A stretch of 64,000 nt of DNA from Yarrowia lipolytica (taxonomy: Eukaryota > Ascomycota > Dipodascomycetes > Dipodascales). The notes under the pieces are model-generated. The model had not been told where the DNA came from, did no database searches, and was given only the letters and a program-made list of their open reading frames with translations. Of the stretch, positions 52,868 through 63,727 are shown piece after piece. The translations under genes and the position numbers were made by a program. Each line of letters opens with the position of its first letter. Positions within the stretch are counted from its first letter, which is position 1. The DNA is taken from NCBI RefSeq assembly GCF_001761485.1, contig NC_090772.1:372001-436000 (forward strand), read 5' to 3'.

Positions 52868-54505
52868 TTACGCACTGGAAATGCTCTTGACAACACCTGC
52901 AATGATGCTTGCAGACTCGTCCAGCTGCTGAGTGCTCAATGAAGCAGACACCTCGATTCGCAGCATGCTCTCCAGCGCAATGATCTCGTGCGTGGGGACC
53001 CGTTTGTGACGTGTGATGAGAACACCCTCGGCCAGACACAGATCGACAATCTGTTGAAGCAGCTCCTCGGCAGCAACGAACGACGTCAGGGTCTCGGGCC
53101 GGAAGTCATCACTCAGTTTGATCAAGATATGAGGCGACTGAGGAGATGACACAAACTCGACCACGGAGCCCAGAACTCGGGCGGCCTGCAGCTGCTTCTC
53201 CAAAAAGGTTCGGAAGTGAGTGGTGTTCTCACGCAGCTTGACGACACGCGAGTTATCCTCCTCCAATCGCTCAATGGCCTGCGAAGAGGCGGCAGCAAGG
53301 TATCCGGGCATGGAAGCCGAGAAGGTGACAGCGTTAGATCCGATTCGCTGATGCTCGACGGCGGCATCGGAGCCGGCCACAAAGCCACCAGCTGACGAGA
53401 AGGCGATGGCCATGGAGCCTGCGGTCAGCTCGATCTGCTGTCGGCTGAGCTCGGGGTGTCCGTTCTCCTGGAAGTGCTCCAGCACTCCTCGTCCGGTAGA
53501 TCCAACGAGACCAAATGACAGCGACTCGTCCAGCAGCAGTCGGTACTTGAACTGGTACTTGAGCTTGATGATCTCAGGGAGGTTACAGAGGTCTCCAGTG
53601 TTCTCAAACAGACCCTCGGTGACAATAAATCGCTTGGTGAGGGGAGCCTTTCGGAATTCGTGGTTGGTCTTGGCCAGCACACGTGCGAGGTCCTCCATGT
53701 CGTTGTGCTTGTACCATCGCAGGGTGACTCGCGACACCTGCAGACCCTTCTGGGTGGAAGTGGCCACTCGGTCGTCGGCAATGACAATGTCACCTCGCTT
53801 CATGAACGAGGGGATGACAGAAGACATGGTGTTGAAGGCCTGCGCGTAGAGAATTGCAGACTCGGAGTTGCAGAACCGGGCGAGGTCCCGCTCACACTTA
53901 ACGTGAATGTCCTGGTTTCCGTAGAAACCGGGGGGGCCACAGGAGCCGACTCCGTACTCACGGATAATCTGGACGGCCCGCTCCTTGATGACGGGGTCAC
54001 GTGCCCAGCCCAGGAAGTCGGTAGAGGCCAGGTTGGTGGCTCGCTTGACGTGTCCGACCCGGGCCGACTCTACGTCAACCACGGGGCCCGATTCGCCGTG
54101 GATCAGCGGGATTGAGCCAATGTCCAGCTCCTCCAGGACAGTAGTCTTGGGTACGAGAGGTTCGGGCTCCCACTCGGCGACCAGTTCGTCAATGTCGGCC
54201 TCGGTAAACTTGACGTGGTGGGGATTAGAGGTCGAGTATCGGGACGCCACAAAGTATCGTACGGCAAACAGGAAGAAGAGCAGCTCGAAGATGGTTCTAA
54301 CAGGGTCATTCTGATGCGAGGACACAATGTATCGTTTGACCACGGCCGAGCCGGGCAGCTTCTCTCCCCAATATGCTGCCGAGGAGGCAATGGCATGCAG
54401 CTTAGACAGAATCTGCTCGCCGGCCAGATGCTGAGTGGTGAAGGGTGTCGGAGAGGGTGACACGGCCGCAGCGGCAATAGTCGCTGTCGTCACTACGGTT
54501 TCCAT
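52868..54505 (-). CDS. LCB1: Serine palmitoyltransferase subunit 1
   Basis: A 545-residue ER membrane protein of the alpha-oxoamine synthase family. With Lcb2 it condenses serine and palmitoyl-CoA, the first step of sphingolipid synthesis. A membrane helix at ~72-88 (IFELLFFLFAVRYFVAS) precedes the fold. The signature EYGVGSCGPPGFYGNQD holds Cys189, the equivalent of human SPTLC1 Cys133 changed in HSAN1. STDFLG, DESLSFGLVGSTGRG and the region that in Lcb2 carries the PLP lysine (here FSSAGGFVAGS, without Lys) identify the non-catalytic Lcb1 subunit. The N-terminal ~30 residues (Ala/Thr/Ser-Pro) are variable in the family. A CACGTG site lies at 54701-54706, about 200 bases before the start. 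Confidence 0.95.
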   Translation of the reverse strand: METVVTTATIAAAAVSPSPTPFTTQHLAGEQILSKLHAIASSAAYWGEKLPGSAVVKRYIVSSHQNDPVRTIFELLFFLFAVRYFVASRYSTSNPHHVKFTEADIDELVAEWEPEPLVPKTTVLEELDIGSIPLIHGESGPVVDVESARVGHVKRATNLASTDFLGWARDPVIKERAVQIIREYGVGSCGPPGFYGNQDIHVKCERDLARFCNSESAILYAQAFNTMSSVIPSFMKRGDIVIADDRVATSTQKGLQVSRVTLRWYKHNDMEDLARVLAKTNHEFRKAPLTKRFIVTEGLFENTGDLCNLPEIIKLKYQFKYRLLLDESLSFGLVGSTGRGVLEHFQENGHPELSRQQIELTAGSMAIAFSSAGGFVAGSDAAVEHQRIGSNAVTFSASMPGYLAAASSQAIERLEEDNSRVVKLRENTTHFRTFLEKQLQAARVLGSVVEFVSSPQSPHILIKLSDDFRPETLTSFVAAEELLQQIVDLCLAEGVLITRHKRVPTHEIIALESMLRIEVSASLSTQQLDESASIIAGVVKSISSA

Positions 54506-56055
54506 GGTCGGTTCTGTAGTGAGTGAAGATGTAGTGTGGGGTGTGGTGTGGTGAGAGGTACACTAAGGAGTGAGTGTGGGTTTGGTTTTTGGGTACAAAA
54601 GTAACTGTCACGTATGTAGTGCAAAGTTTAGGGGAGACGTGTATTAGAGTTCAGGCATGGGAGTTGTGTGAGAATGAGATGGATATGAGGGTCTGTAGGT
54701 CACGTGATCGGAGCGAGCGGGTTGTGAATTGGTTAGTTTCTGTTTGATACATTGATTCATGGCTTTTCTTTGCATAAATCAACTCATCCAAGGTCATTTC
54801 GCTTCATCTTCATCTGCTGCATCCCACTCAAAACGGAAGGTGTAGCAGTGACGTGAAGAAGAGACCAATGCTGTATCACAGATGTGTATAATGGGACATA
54901 CGTATGCCATCGAAGCATCGATCCTCTTTTGGACGTATTACAGCCACATATTGTCAAGTATCTACGTCGCTGGAGTTAAGTCTCCGTCTAACTTTTTAGA
55001 GTTACTTATAAAATCTAAATGATTCCATGTGGTATCTATCTCGTTTATTAATTGTCGTGTCGCAATGAAAGTCAAGAAGTTGTTTCTTCCATCAACCCAG
55101 TCTCTACAGAACAAAAAAGGACCCAAGTCCGAAACGTGATACCCTCTTTTTAACTGATCAGAACTGCTGATGTAGAAGAAACTTCAATACATATAAACTT
55201 TTACACGCGCCATTTAGCCCCTTGAGAATGGCGCATTCATGAGAAGTGACGAATAATTTAAGTAAGAGATAGATAACTCTTACGCTTGTGACATGGAATA
55301 CTCTTGCGCTTGTGACATATATAACACTCTTGTTCCTCTCATCGCTCCAGTATTGACTTTCAAAGGCGTTTTCTATGTGTTAGTTAACAAAGCTGTGTTT
55401 TCAGCCGAATGTGCTCATTTAGCCGTGCTCGAGAAAAAAACATGACCATTTTTCCCTGATAAATCAGTAAAAATGTCTTTATGGATCGAATCCACTTCCC
55501 AGAATCCCTTGAACGTGTCTTCGTCGAGATATGAGCTCTCACTTGGAAGTGACATATATGCAACTCCCATTCAAGGTGCATAGAGATGAAGATGCAAGCA
55601 CGAATACTTTTAGTCAATTGAGTGGGATTTTAAAAGCACGAGTAAAGAAGTGAAGCGATGACAGTCAAAGGCTTGTACGATATCCCCTCCCGACCTCAAT
55701 TCAACCATTAGGGCATCTACGGGTACTGTAGAAGTTCTGTACAGTAACTTGTACTGGAACATGTCCACCAATGCATCGGCTTTTACGGCGTTAACACGGA
55801 ACGGAACATAATTAGCGGAGCCGGTAAGACGTGAACATCAGATGCGAGCACCGAATCACTACACGAATATACAGGAACTCCCATGGGCATGGGATATCAG
55901 CTTCACGATTGTTTACACTTACGACTACTGTACATACTGTACCTGTATGAACGACTATTACAATACAATTGAATGATCGCATCATACACATACTGTATAT
56001 ACACCATTTCTTGTCTACACTTTCAACCCAATAAAACTACTTCAATTGTCATGCT
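54506..56055. other. Gene-free stretch
   Basis: About 1.55 kb between the LCB1 promoter and the 3' end of NI8M. Repeated ACTCTTGCGCTTGTGACAT-type words occur near 55.28-55.33 kb. No gene or RNA is recognised. Confidence 0.5.
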
Positions 56056-57359
56056 CTACTTAGCCTCGATCAGAGACTTGACTCGCTCGGCGACCTCCTT
56101 CTCGGAAGACACGTCGAGACCAATCTTGGACTCATGGCCGTGGTCTGTGTTAGTATGGAAATGGAGGATGTGAATTGATATCCTGTCCAAGAGGATCAGA
56201 GTAAGAACAGAAATATAACGACGAACGGATGACAGGAAATGCCAAGATCAAGGTTGAAACAACGAATGTAAGAAACATGGAGCGACTTTGAAACCAGATA
56301 AGGTAATGGAGATATGAGAAAGAGAGAAAGAGGTTTAGTTCAAGTGATCTGGGAAAGCAGTCGACAGTATCTAGCTGAACACGCCATTTCACACTTGAAG
56401 AGATCAATGCATGAAATTGAGAAACCGCCAGACAGGAAGGGCATGGGCACCAAGAACTCCACCACCTCGAACGTCGAGTATCAGTCAAAACAATAGAGTG
56501 ATGTGGTGTGCAGAAGTCCATAGTCCAACCCAGTCGTAAACAAACGAGAGAGTACCTCAAGGCTAATCCGCTCTAACCAATACAGCCACTTTGTCTTGAC
56601 CTTCCGATGAACGCAACCCATACTTCCACCCACTTTCCTCAGAAATACCACAATTATACAGAACGGGAAGTTGCTGACATTACACAATCAACACCAACTA
56701 GTGTTGGGCTTTCTTCCTATTCGTGTCCGTCCAACCTAACTTCTCGCTCGGATATCTCTCCAATCACTGATACACCTCAGTCCAAACAGGTACCTTGTAA
56801 AAAAGTCACAAGTAGTCGTGAATATAACACCATTTTCATATGACAGTCCTGTCACCATTATGCACTTCGACTTCGCAATATCAAAAGTTCGTTCGTGTAG
56901 GTCGGAAACACGAGTCGCGTCGTGGGTGTAACTGCTCCCAGTCATCCGTTGGATGTCTTTCTTTAGATGCCATTCTTCGTAAATGACTCTCTGGATATCT
57001 CTGTTCGTTTTTCGGGCAATGCCTTTGTTCGTAGTCGTCGCAGTGTTACATAAGTTCATGTGGTCATTCGGTATTCCTTGTCTCATTCAACGGCTATCCA
57101 CAACAGCTCGCTGTGCTCACAGCTGCGGATAGCTGCTTTTGGATCCAGCACTCGCTTCACTTGCAGCTGTTCTTTTGTACTCACCAAACCGGGCAAAAAC
57201 AATGGGCTTGACTCCGTTGGCCTCTCGAACCAGCACCTTGGTGGAAGGGTTGGCCTTCTGGAAGGCACCAATCTGGTTCTTGACAAACTGTCGCAGGGGA
57301 GCCGACGAGGAGCCGTTCTGGCACAGGTGGAATCGGATTTCTCGGAGTGCTGCGGACAT
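56056..57359 (-). CDS. NI8M: Complex I subunit NI8M (NDUFA2/B8), spliced with a 1 kb intron
   Basis: Two exons: 57185-57359 (MSAALREIRFHLCQNGSSS... ending VFARF plus one base) and 56056-56144 (completing DHGHESKIGLDVSSEKEVAE... ending SLIEAK). The 1,040-base intron runs from GTGAGTAC at 57184 down to CTAACACAG at 56145. The joined protein has 87 residues and follows NDUFA2 along its length (LREIRxHLCQ; WARYAFGQExxVxLxxxSAxxV in human). NDUFA2 is a thioredoxin-fold accessory subunit of the matrix arm of NADH:ubiquinone oxidoreductase. Two of the thioredoxin-like cysteines are reduced to one (Cys13). Yarrowia, unlike S. cerevisiae, has complex I. Without splicing the first exon reads on for only 20 unrelated residues. 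Confidence 0.9.
56145..57184 (-). other. 1,040-base intron of NI8M
   Basis: Perfect Yarrowia-type splice signals at both ends. About four times longer than the coding sequence it interrupts. Frames inside are short and featureless on both strands, and no tRNA or snoRNA was recognised. Confidence 0.8.
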
Positions 57360-58298
57360 TTTTGTGTAGTGTGATTGATGTGAGTATCGAACCTTTCCTT
57401 GTAGCACTCTCTCTATGACAATACCTGGATCCTAAAGTTTGTGATTGGACAGTGGACTGGGAGGTGGCCGTGAGTTCGATTTGAGCTAGTGTCGGAATTC
57501 TGAAAATTAAAGTGTCATTTGGGGGTGCGCGAGACTGTCATAATGGGGACTCTTGCAATCCAAGAACAACAGCAATTGAAGAGATGATGATATCATCGTG
57601 ACCAGAACCATCCAGGGATCTCGAAAATACCAATAGTATTTCTATCAAAGCTGAAAGTGTCCAAGTAGAGACACTTTAGATGGTATCGCGGGGGAACTGC
57701 ACTGAGATGAACCCCGGAGATACAGATGCACAACACATAAACATAATAGAACAGGCAGAAATAGGACGCGGGGACAAGTAAAAACAGACACATCAGATGC
57801 AAGATTGGCATGAATTATCGTGTATCTTTTCAACACCGAAAAAGGCCTCTTGATTAGCTCCATTATCGTATTGCGCTTCTGGTGTCTTCACTTACTCACT
57901 CACACTAGTGGTGCAACTTACCCGGACATGGTTGAGATATTGTCTAGCTGCGGATAATTACACAAATACAGCAGAAATAGTATAAATGGACGTGGATATC
58001 CGCCTTTTTTTTATATTTTGTTTCCCCTCTTTCATCTCCCAACTTAACACACCTCTTCGTTCGGTTACTGATACGCGCTCAATCGCATCCCCCCCACGGA
58101 TTATACCTCAAACAGCTCAAACTCTGCGTCCTTCACCCACAACGCTCAACAATTAAGGTCTGAAAAAGCTAATTTGACCCTCAGTCACACAGCCAGAGAC
58201 GCACTGGAATCAGTTTGTGCACATCAGTCATATCTCCATCACCACACAAACACACAAAAAGACCCCGAAAGGACTTTTAAAAGCACAAAAAGCACGCA
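57360..58298. other. Intergenic region between divergent mitochondrial-protein genes
   Basis: About 940 bases shared by NI8M (-) and the pyruvate carrier gene (+). A TATAAA at 57981-57986 faces the carrier gene, with a CA-rich leader following. A minus-strand ATGTCCGG next to GTAAGT (57930 downwards) looks like a tiny first exon but has no acceptor. Confidence 0.5.
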
Positions 58299-58703
58299 AT
58301 GTCCGCAGCACACGCCTCGAAATTTACCCGGTACCTTAACTCCGAGACCGGCCCCAAGACGGTCCATTTCTGGGCCCCCGTCATGAAGTGGGCTCTGGTC
58401 ATTGCCGGTATCTCTGACTTTGCTCGACCTGTCGAGACTCTGTCCGGCACCCAGAACGCCGCTCTGTTTGCCACCGGCTTCATCTGGACCCGATGGTGTC
58501 TGATCATCAAGCCCAAGAACTACCTGTTGGCCTCTGTCAACTTCTTCCTGGGCTGCACTGCCTCCGTCCAGCTGAGCCGAATCATCATGTACCAAAAGTC
58601 TCTTGGTCTGACCACCTCCCAGGCCGTCCAGACCACCGTCTTCGGCGCCACCTTCAAGGACATGTGGGCCAAGCACGAGGCCGACAAGAAGGAGAAGGCT
58701 TAA
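58299..58703 (+). CDS. MPC2: Mitochondrial pyruvate carrier subunit (MPC2/MPC3-type)
   Basis: A 134-residue inner-membrane protein of the MPC family, which forms a heterodimer with MPC1 to import pyruvate into the matrix. The segment GPKTVHFWAPVMKWALVIAGISDFARPVE and then LSGTQNAALFATGFIWTRWCLIIKPKNYLLASVNFFLGCTASVQLSRI carry the family's signature, with three hydrophobic helices. Length and the N-terminal helix fit MPC2/MPC3 rather than MPC1. The C-terminal charged tail (KHEADKKEKA) is short. Strong codon bias suggests high expression. Whether it is the Mpc2 or Mpc3 counterpart cannot be told; a second paralogue may not exist in this species. Confidence 0.93.
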   Translation: MSAAHASKFTRYLNSETGPKTVHFWAPVMKWALVIAGISDFARPVETLSGTQNAALFATGFIWTRWCLIIKPKNYLLASVNFFLGCTASVQLSRIIMYQKSLGLTTSQAVQTTVFGATFKDMWAKHEADKKEKA

Positions 58704-60427
58704 GCATTCCCGAGACTGATTGGTGTTAGAACTGTGAAAACAGGTACAAGTAGACGTATGCTGAGCATGCTAGATGGTAATTGATGTTTGTTTGGATTCA
58801 GAAGGAACGACATAGAGAAGTGCCAAAGGGCTTCTCGCGCAGATTTGAGATTGTAGACGTAGAGACGACAGACCAACTTGGGGCGACCAGGGGGAAAAGG
58901 AGAGTGCTAGAATCCACTCTTATTCACACTGGAGTTGACAAATGTAGTAATACTTCGTTATTTGTATTCGTGGTGTAGTTTGGATGTGTTCTGAACATCG
59001 CGCGTATGGTACCACCCTTCTGACAGAGCTACAGTACAAGCACCTGGTACACATCTACAGTAAAGTAGAGAAGGGAAAACATGTGCGATCCCTCTAATTT
59101 TGATTTGTTGAAAGCTGTAGAGATCAGCCTGTGGGCTCTGTACCAAAGAACACTACCACAGTAAACACCTGCTGTACATATGTAGTCTGGCAGTCTCAGT
59201 AAAAGTCAGAGAGATCGGAGTTCTGGATGAACTTGATTAATGTGGCTGAATAATATCGAGACTTAAGTATACGCCGAAAGTTTCTGAGCTGATGCAGTAC
59301 TGTAGTGCTCTTGTCTGACCTCGAGTTACCTCTATACAGGCACCACTGGGAAGGAGAAGTCTTGAGCTCGACGTGTACAGTACTGAGATTAGTAAGGGGT
59401 ATGTACTACAGTAGTTGATTGGAGTAAGAAACGTCTGGGGTTTCAATGCAAAACCTTTGCAATTGTCTGATATTACCAGATACTCTCTCATCCAGTACTA
59501 CGGTTCTTGGTTCTTACTAATGCTTGTACTCGTAATCTCATGATCTAACGTTCTGCCGCCAACGAGTACAGCAAATACAGCGTCGGTGTAAAAGTACATA
59601 CGGTATAGTAGTACCTTCACCCATTACCATCTTTGGTAGAGATATGATCACCGCGGAAACCAGCTTGATATTTCTGGTGTGACGAATATTACCGCCCATG
59701 ACGTCATGGATCTTATCGATAAGGCTATCCCGTGACTGGGCTGAAACACACATTCTCAAAGGGTTTCGCAAGGGTTGCGTCTAATTAGTACATTCCGACT
59801 TAGCGTGATTAGCCACGCAGGGGGTTGGGGGATGGAGGAGAGAATATATGACGAAATGGGTCATTTTATTGAAATATCCTAGCCGAGGGGATCTCACGGC
59901 TGTTTTCAGAATTCCAATACCTCTTCTGGATCATCTCAGATCTTTCATATATCCGGTTCTTGCTATTTTTCAAGGCTCGGTGTAGAGTCTATGTTGCTCC
60001 TCCAAAAGTTATCTGATTTCAAATCTGGAAAATCCATTGGATTCTCCGTCTCAAGGAGTACATATTTATGCAGAAATTCGCTCAGAAAACACCCCCAAAC
60101 CATCTGAATCAACGGTACCAATCGGAGTCCGCAGCCCATAGAGTTGCGTTTAAGCTCTTAGCGAGAGCTTGGATTCGACGGATTCGACGAGAATGGAAGT
60201 CGGAATCGCAACGGTGCAAAAAGTGGGTAGTAGTGAAATGTGAAAACAGCAAAAATACTCTTCACGCGATGCCAAGCGGAACGCATCTTCCCTCTTTTCT
60301 CTGCGATGTCTGGATCACGTGGTATAGTCTTTCGTCTGGCCGCGCTGCACGTGACAGACTCAGGGCCTAATTAACCTGCATGTCCATCAGCATTGTCATG
60401 TACAACCTCTACTGTTGATCAAAGCCG
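58704..60427. other. Gene-free stretch
   Basis: About 1.7 kb between the pyruvate carrier gene and IVY1. Short frames only. CACGTG sites at 60316-60321 and 60348-60353 lie 75-110 bases before the IVY1 start and may be promoter elements. Confidence 0.5.
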
Positions 60428-62502
60428 ATGGGTGAGTATTCGAAGCGAAAGGGAAGGGGATATGGGCAAGTCGAGTCACGTGGAAGTCACATAGGCATAC
60501 GGAGAACGGGTCATGTGACAGGACACGTGTGCCTTGCTAGTTTTTACACGACTTCGACAACCATGACATGTCAATACAGATATGCGACGAGCGATGAGCA
60601 CACCATCGACGATATGGAAAAATTCGCACTGGTGTCGTCTCGGGTGACACAAATGGGGGGACTGTGACGTGAACGATGTCGTGACACACACCGAAGGAGT
60701 GATATGACTTCGGCAGCTGTTATGACTGAGATATGATCAAAGAGTTACTACACTACGCCGATGTTACATTGACATAGAGGCGACTATGGTACCACAGAGA
60801 ACATGCCCGAAAAATCCAGAAGAACCAGGAATTTTTGCAGAGGACTTTCAGGTATGTCCATGACACATACCAAGTGGTTCAAATCCTTGTTATCAATGTC
60901 GATATCAGATAACTTGCTGGTGCAATGCGGCTCAGCTACAGCCCGCACCCACGTCAATGGTTATCGTCGCAGTGATACAGGCTGTCTAGTTTTTCGGTGG
61001 TGTTTCTGTAGATGCCAGACTTGTATCATGTCCATCACCATGGTCTTCTCAGCACTCCATCACCAGTCAGACAATCTCGCCATGTTTCACACAATGTCGC
61101 CGCGTTACTGCGTCACTTTGACAGTATCAACGATCTCGTTACTTCCTGTGCTCGTCTGTACATTTTGAGAAATCCTAGTTACCACCTGCAATTGCTTGTT
61201 CCATAAATGCCGCTCTCGCTGGTGCCAGTCACAGCTTGCACCTAACCGCTCCCAGCTGTTATGATATCCCCATTGATTGTCCCACTCAAGTAATCGCGAT
61301 CCTTTATCTTGAGTGTGCTACTCATAGTAGTTGATGCTAACCCAGAAAACTCCCACCTCTCTGAATTCTACTCCTTCACCAGAAAACGCCGTCCTAGTGA
61401 TGCATCTACCACGTCGCGGCTATCGCACTTTTCGGCAGCAACGGCACAAACAGGGGACTCGCTCCCTTCGATGATGCCGCCGTCATCACTGCCTCTGGAC
61501 ATGGACAAAAGCCAGATTATCGGCACCAAACACATCAAGGAGTCGCGAGAGGCGTACAATCACGTGATTGAGGCGGCGCAAAAGTACAGAGACGCTCTCG
61601 ATCTCGTGTCACGTGCCTCTGCTGAGTTTGGAGGTGCCCTGGAACAACTTTCTCACTGTAAAGGTGTTCCCGACGGCCTCCAGGCTGCTGCAGGGCTTTA
61701 TCTGCTGGTTTCCAATCATCAGCAGATTCTAGGCGACACAATTGACAAAAACTTTGTTGTCCCGGTAACAGCCCTCGGTAAGGGTCTTCAGCAGCGATCG
61801 GCTGAGATCCACTCCGAGTACCGGTCTAGTCACGTGAGCAAGTCTGCGGAGCTACGCAAAAAGGAGCAGCAACAGCGAGGGTTCGCGAAGCAAAAGCGGG
61901 CACGTGATCTAGCTGCTTACAGACAGTCGTTGATGGACGTGGCAGCCGAGATTGACGGGTTGGACGCTCTCAAGGGCAAGTACTATCAAGATATGTGGGA
62001 GGCACATTCTTTGGCAGGAGACACTCTTCTTGGAAGTGTTTCTTCGGCTGTACGAGCGGAGGTTGAGATCCATGAAGGCGTAGCTCGAAAGGGATGGTCT
62101 GGTGGGGGCCTTGATGAATTGATCGAGGAATCTGGCGATCCCTTTGGCGAGATTGAAAAAGACCATCTGCAGCCCATTGTCGGGTCCATGATGGGAATGG
62201 TTGACGATGGTCACGGTCGCGAAGAGGACGGTACCGAAGGGGATGTGACTGAGGAGGCTATCGATAGAGTCACAACCGAAACTGGAGAGTGTCGTATAAG
62301 TGACACTGAAGGAGGAGAAGGCAGTGATAGTGAAAGTGTTCACACTGAGACTGAATCGAGGGTGGAGGGAGTCGAGGAGGTGTCGACAGAGGGTGCGACA
62401 GAGGGTGCGACGGAGGAGGGTAATTCGGTGGACTCTGCAGAGTCTGACTCGCTGCCCAAGCTGTCCACCTCTATGGATGCAAAATGGTCCTCCGAAGACT
62501 AG
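60428..62502 (+). CDS. IVY1: Ivy1-like I-BAR protein, spliced with a four-base first exon
   Basis: Exon 1 is ATGG (60428-60431); a 914-base intron (GTGAGTAT to GCTAACCCAG, 60432-61345) follows; exon 2 is 61346-62502. The joined protein is 386 residues, starting MENSHLSEFYSFTRKRRP. Without exon 1 the long frame has no ATG near its start and would include intron sequence. Residues ~70-260 are helical (EAYNHVIEAAQKYRDALDLVS, AEFGGALEQLSHC, GLYLLVSNHQQILGDTIDKNF, IHEGVARKGWSGGGLDELIEE) and fit the Ivy1 family of inverse-BAR phospholipid-binding proteins. S. cerevisiae Ivy1 sits on the vacuole, binds Ypt7-GTP and Vps33, and influences TORC1/EGO signalling. The C-terminal 100 residues are acidic and disordered. 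Four CACGTG words lie in exon 2. Confidence 0.8.
60432..61345 (+). other. 914-base first intron of IVY1
   Basis: Begins directly after ATGG and ends in GATGCTAACCCAG. Holds two CACGTG sites (60477-60482 and 60524-60529) and an isolated B-box-like GGTTCAAATCC (60876-60886). The only longish frame (60803-61168) has no protein-like features. Confidence 0.7.
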
Positions 62503-63205
62503 ACACACTGTATACTAACATTGAATGACGGAAGACAAGGATCATATGTATTGTAATGCTGTGGGGGGTGTATTGTAGTGAAAGCATGAAGTACTGTAAA
62601 GTAGGACTAATGCTGACACTTATCACAGAAAGGACGTCCAAGGGGTTTAAACGACGTCTCCGATGTCTCCAAATATAACTACATCGATAGATAGTAACCA
62701 AAATCGTGCGCCATAACTATCATATGTTTTACTTCACTATTCTGACATGAAGCAAGATATCATACTGATACACGGAAGCTGACTTTCTGGAATATCAAAT
62801 CGGACTGTTATTAGGTATGCGAGCAGGATAACATGGTCACATATACAAGGGGTGGTCGACAGAAGGCTCTCAAACATGGCCTTGTAGGACTGAAGGACTG
62901 AAGGATCCATGTTGTGGACAGACCGTCAGTAGACCACCATGGACTGGCGGTTCCACTGTCAAGAGGAACGGATTGAGGAGAATTAAAAGATGAGACGACA
63001 ACCGCCGTACCTAGAAACAGCCAGTTCTGTATCGTAGTTCTTAAAGCAAAATTAACGAGCATACAAATGTAACCTATCTATTTGTCTAAACGTCTTTCTC
63101 AGCCGAGCCTGTGTTTTAGACAGTCATTTAGTTGATGTGCTCTGGTAAAAACATTTCAACAGATCGGATAAAGCAGGACCACAACAGATCATGGCTGTTT
63201 TACCA
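62503..63205. other. Intergenic region between convergent genes
   Basis: About 700 AT-rich bases between IVY1 and the acetyltransferase. No gene is recognised. Confidence 0.5.
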
Positions 63206-63727
63206 TCAGAGATCCTTATCCATGTACCACACATTCACCTCCACCACGTTCGGAAAAGTTCCACCGGGCTTGATGAGCTCCTCACTCTTCTTGACGTATC
63301 CGAGCCGTTCGTAGAACTCAACTACCCGTCCATGTTCTCGAATGACCATGGCGTGCATCTTTTTGAATCCGTTCTTGCGTGCGTGTTTCTCCAGATCCTT
63401 ATCCATGTGCGTTCCAATGCCTCTTCCTCCGAGTCTGGGGTCTGTGGACATGCAAGTCAATTCAGCCTCGGTGTCGCTCATTCGCTTGTATCCTCCGGCA
63501 GCAACAATGTCCTGAGTCGAAATATCACGGGCAATGGCCAGGGTGACGTTCCCGTCCCGCACATAGGTTTTGAAATCTTCGAGATCAGAGAACCGAGCAG
63601 TGGTAAAGGTATGAAAGTGCAAATGCAGAGGCAGGTAGCACGAGTTGATGAAATCCATGTATCCCAGCAGCTTCGGCGACTCGAGCAGCTCCTTGGGCGA
63701 GTAGTAGGTGATATCAAGGTCTGACAT
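63206..63727 (-). CDS. GNAT-family N-acetyltransferase
   Basis: A 173-residue single-domain acetyltransferase that would move acetyl from acetyl-CoA to an amine. The acetyl-CoA-binding P-loop is STDPRLGGRGIGTHM (motif A, R/Q-x-x-G-x-G/A) at about 95-109, after the strand AELTCMST. The strand MHAMVIREHGRVVEFYERLGYVKK is motif B, with the typical FYERLGY. The Phe/His-rich N-terminal part (LHLHFHTF) may shape the substrate pocket. Similar small fungal GNATs are annotated only generally; the substrate is unknown. The ATG at 63727 is used; an in-frame TTG two codons earlier is not a likely start. Confidence 0.85.
   Translation of the reverse strand: MSDLDITYYSPKELLESPKLLGYMDFINSCYLPLHLHFHTFTTARFSDLEDFKTYVRDGNVTLAIARDISTQDIVAAGGYKRMSDTEAELTCMSTDPRLGGRGIGTHMDKDLEKHARKNGFKKMHAMVIREHGRVVEFYERLGYVKKSEELIKPGGTFPNVVEVNVWYMDKDL

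Noticed and set aside
57900-57939. Minus-strand ATGTCCGG followed by GTAAGT as the first exon of an unseen gene
   Set aside because: No CTAAC-type acceptor or coherent downstream frame was found before NI8M.
60876-60886. B-box GGTTCAAATCC inside the IVY1 intron
   Set aside because: No T-stem pairing and no A box at a suitable distance.
60803-61168. 121-residue ORF in the IVY1 intron
   Set aside because: It lies within a well-supported intron and has no recognisable features.
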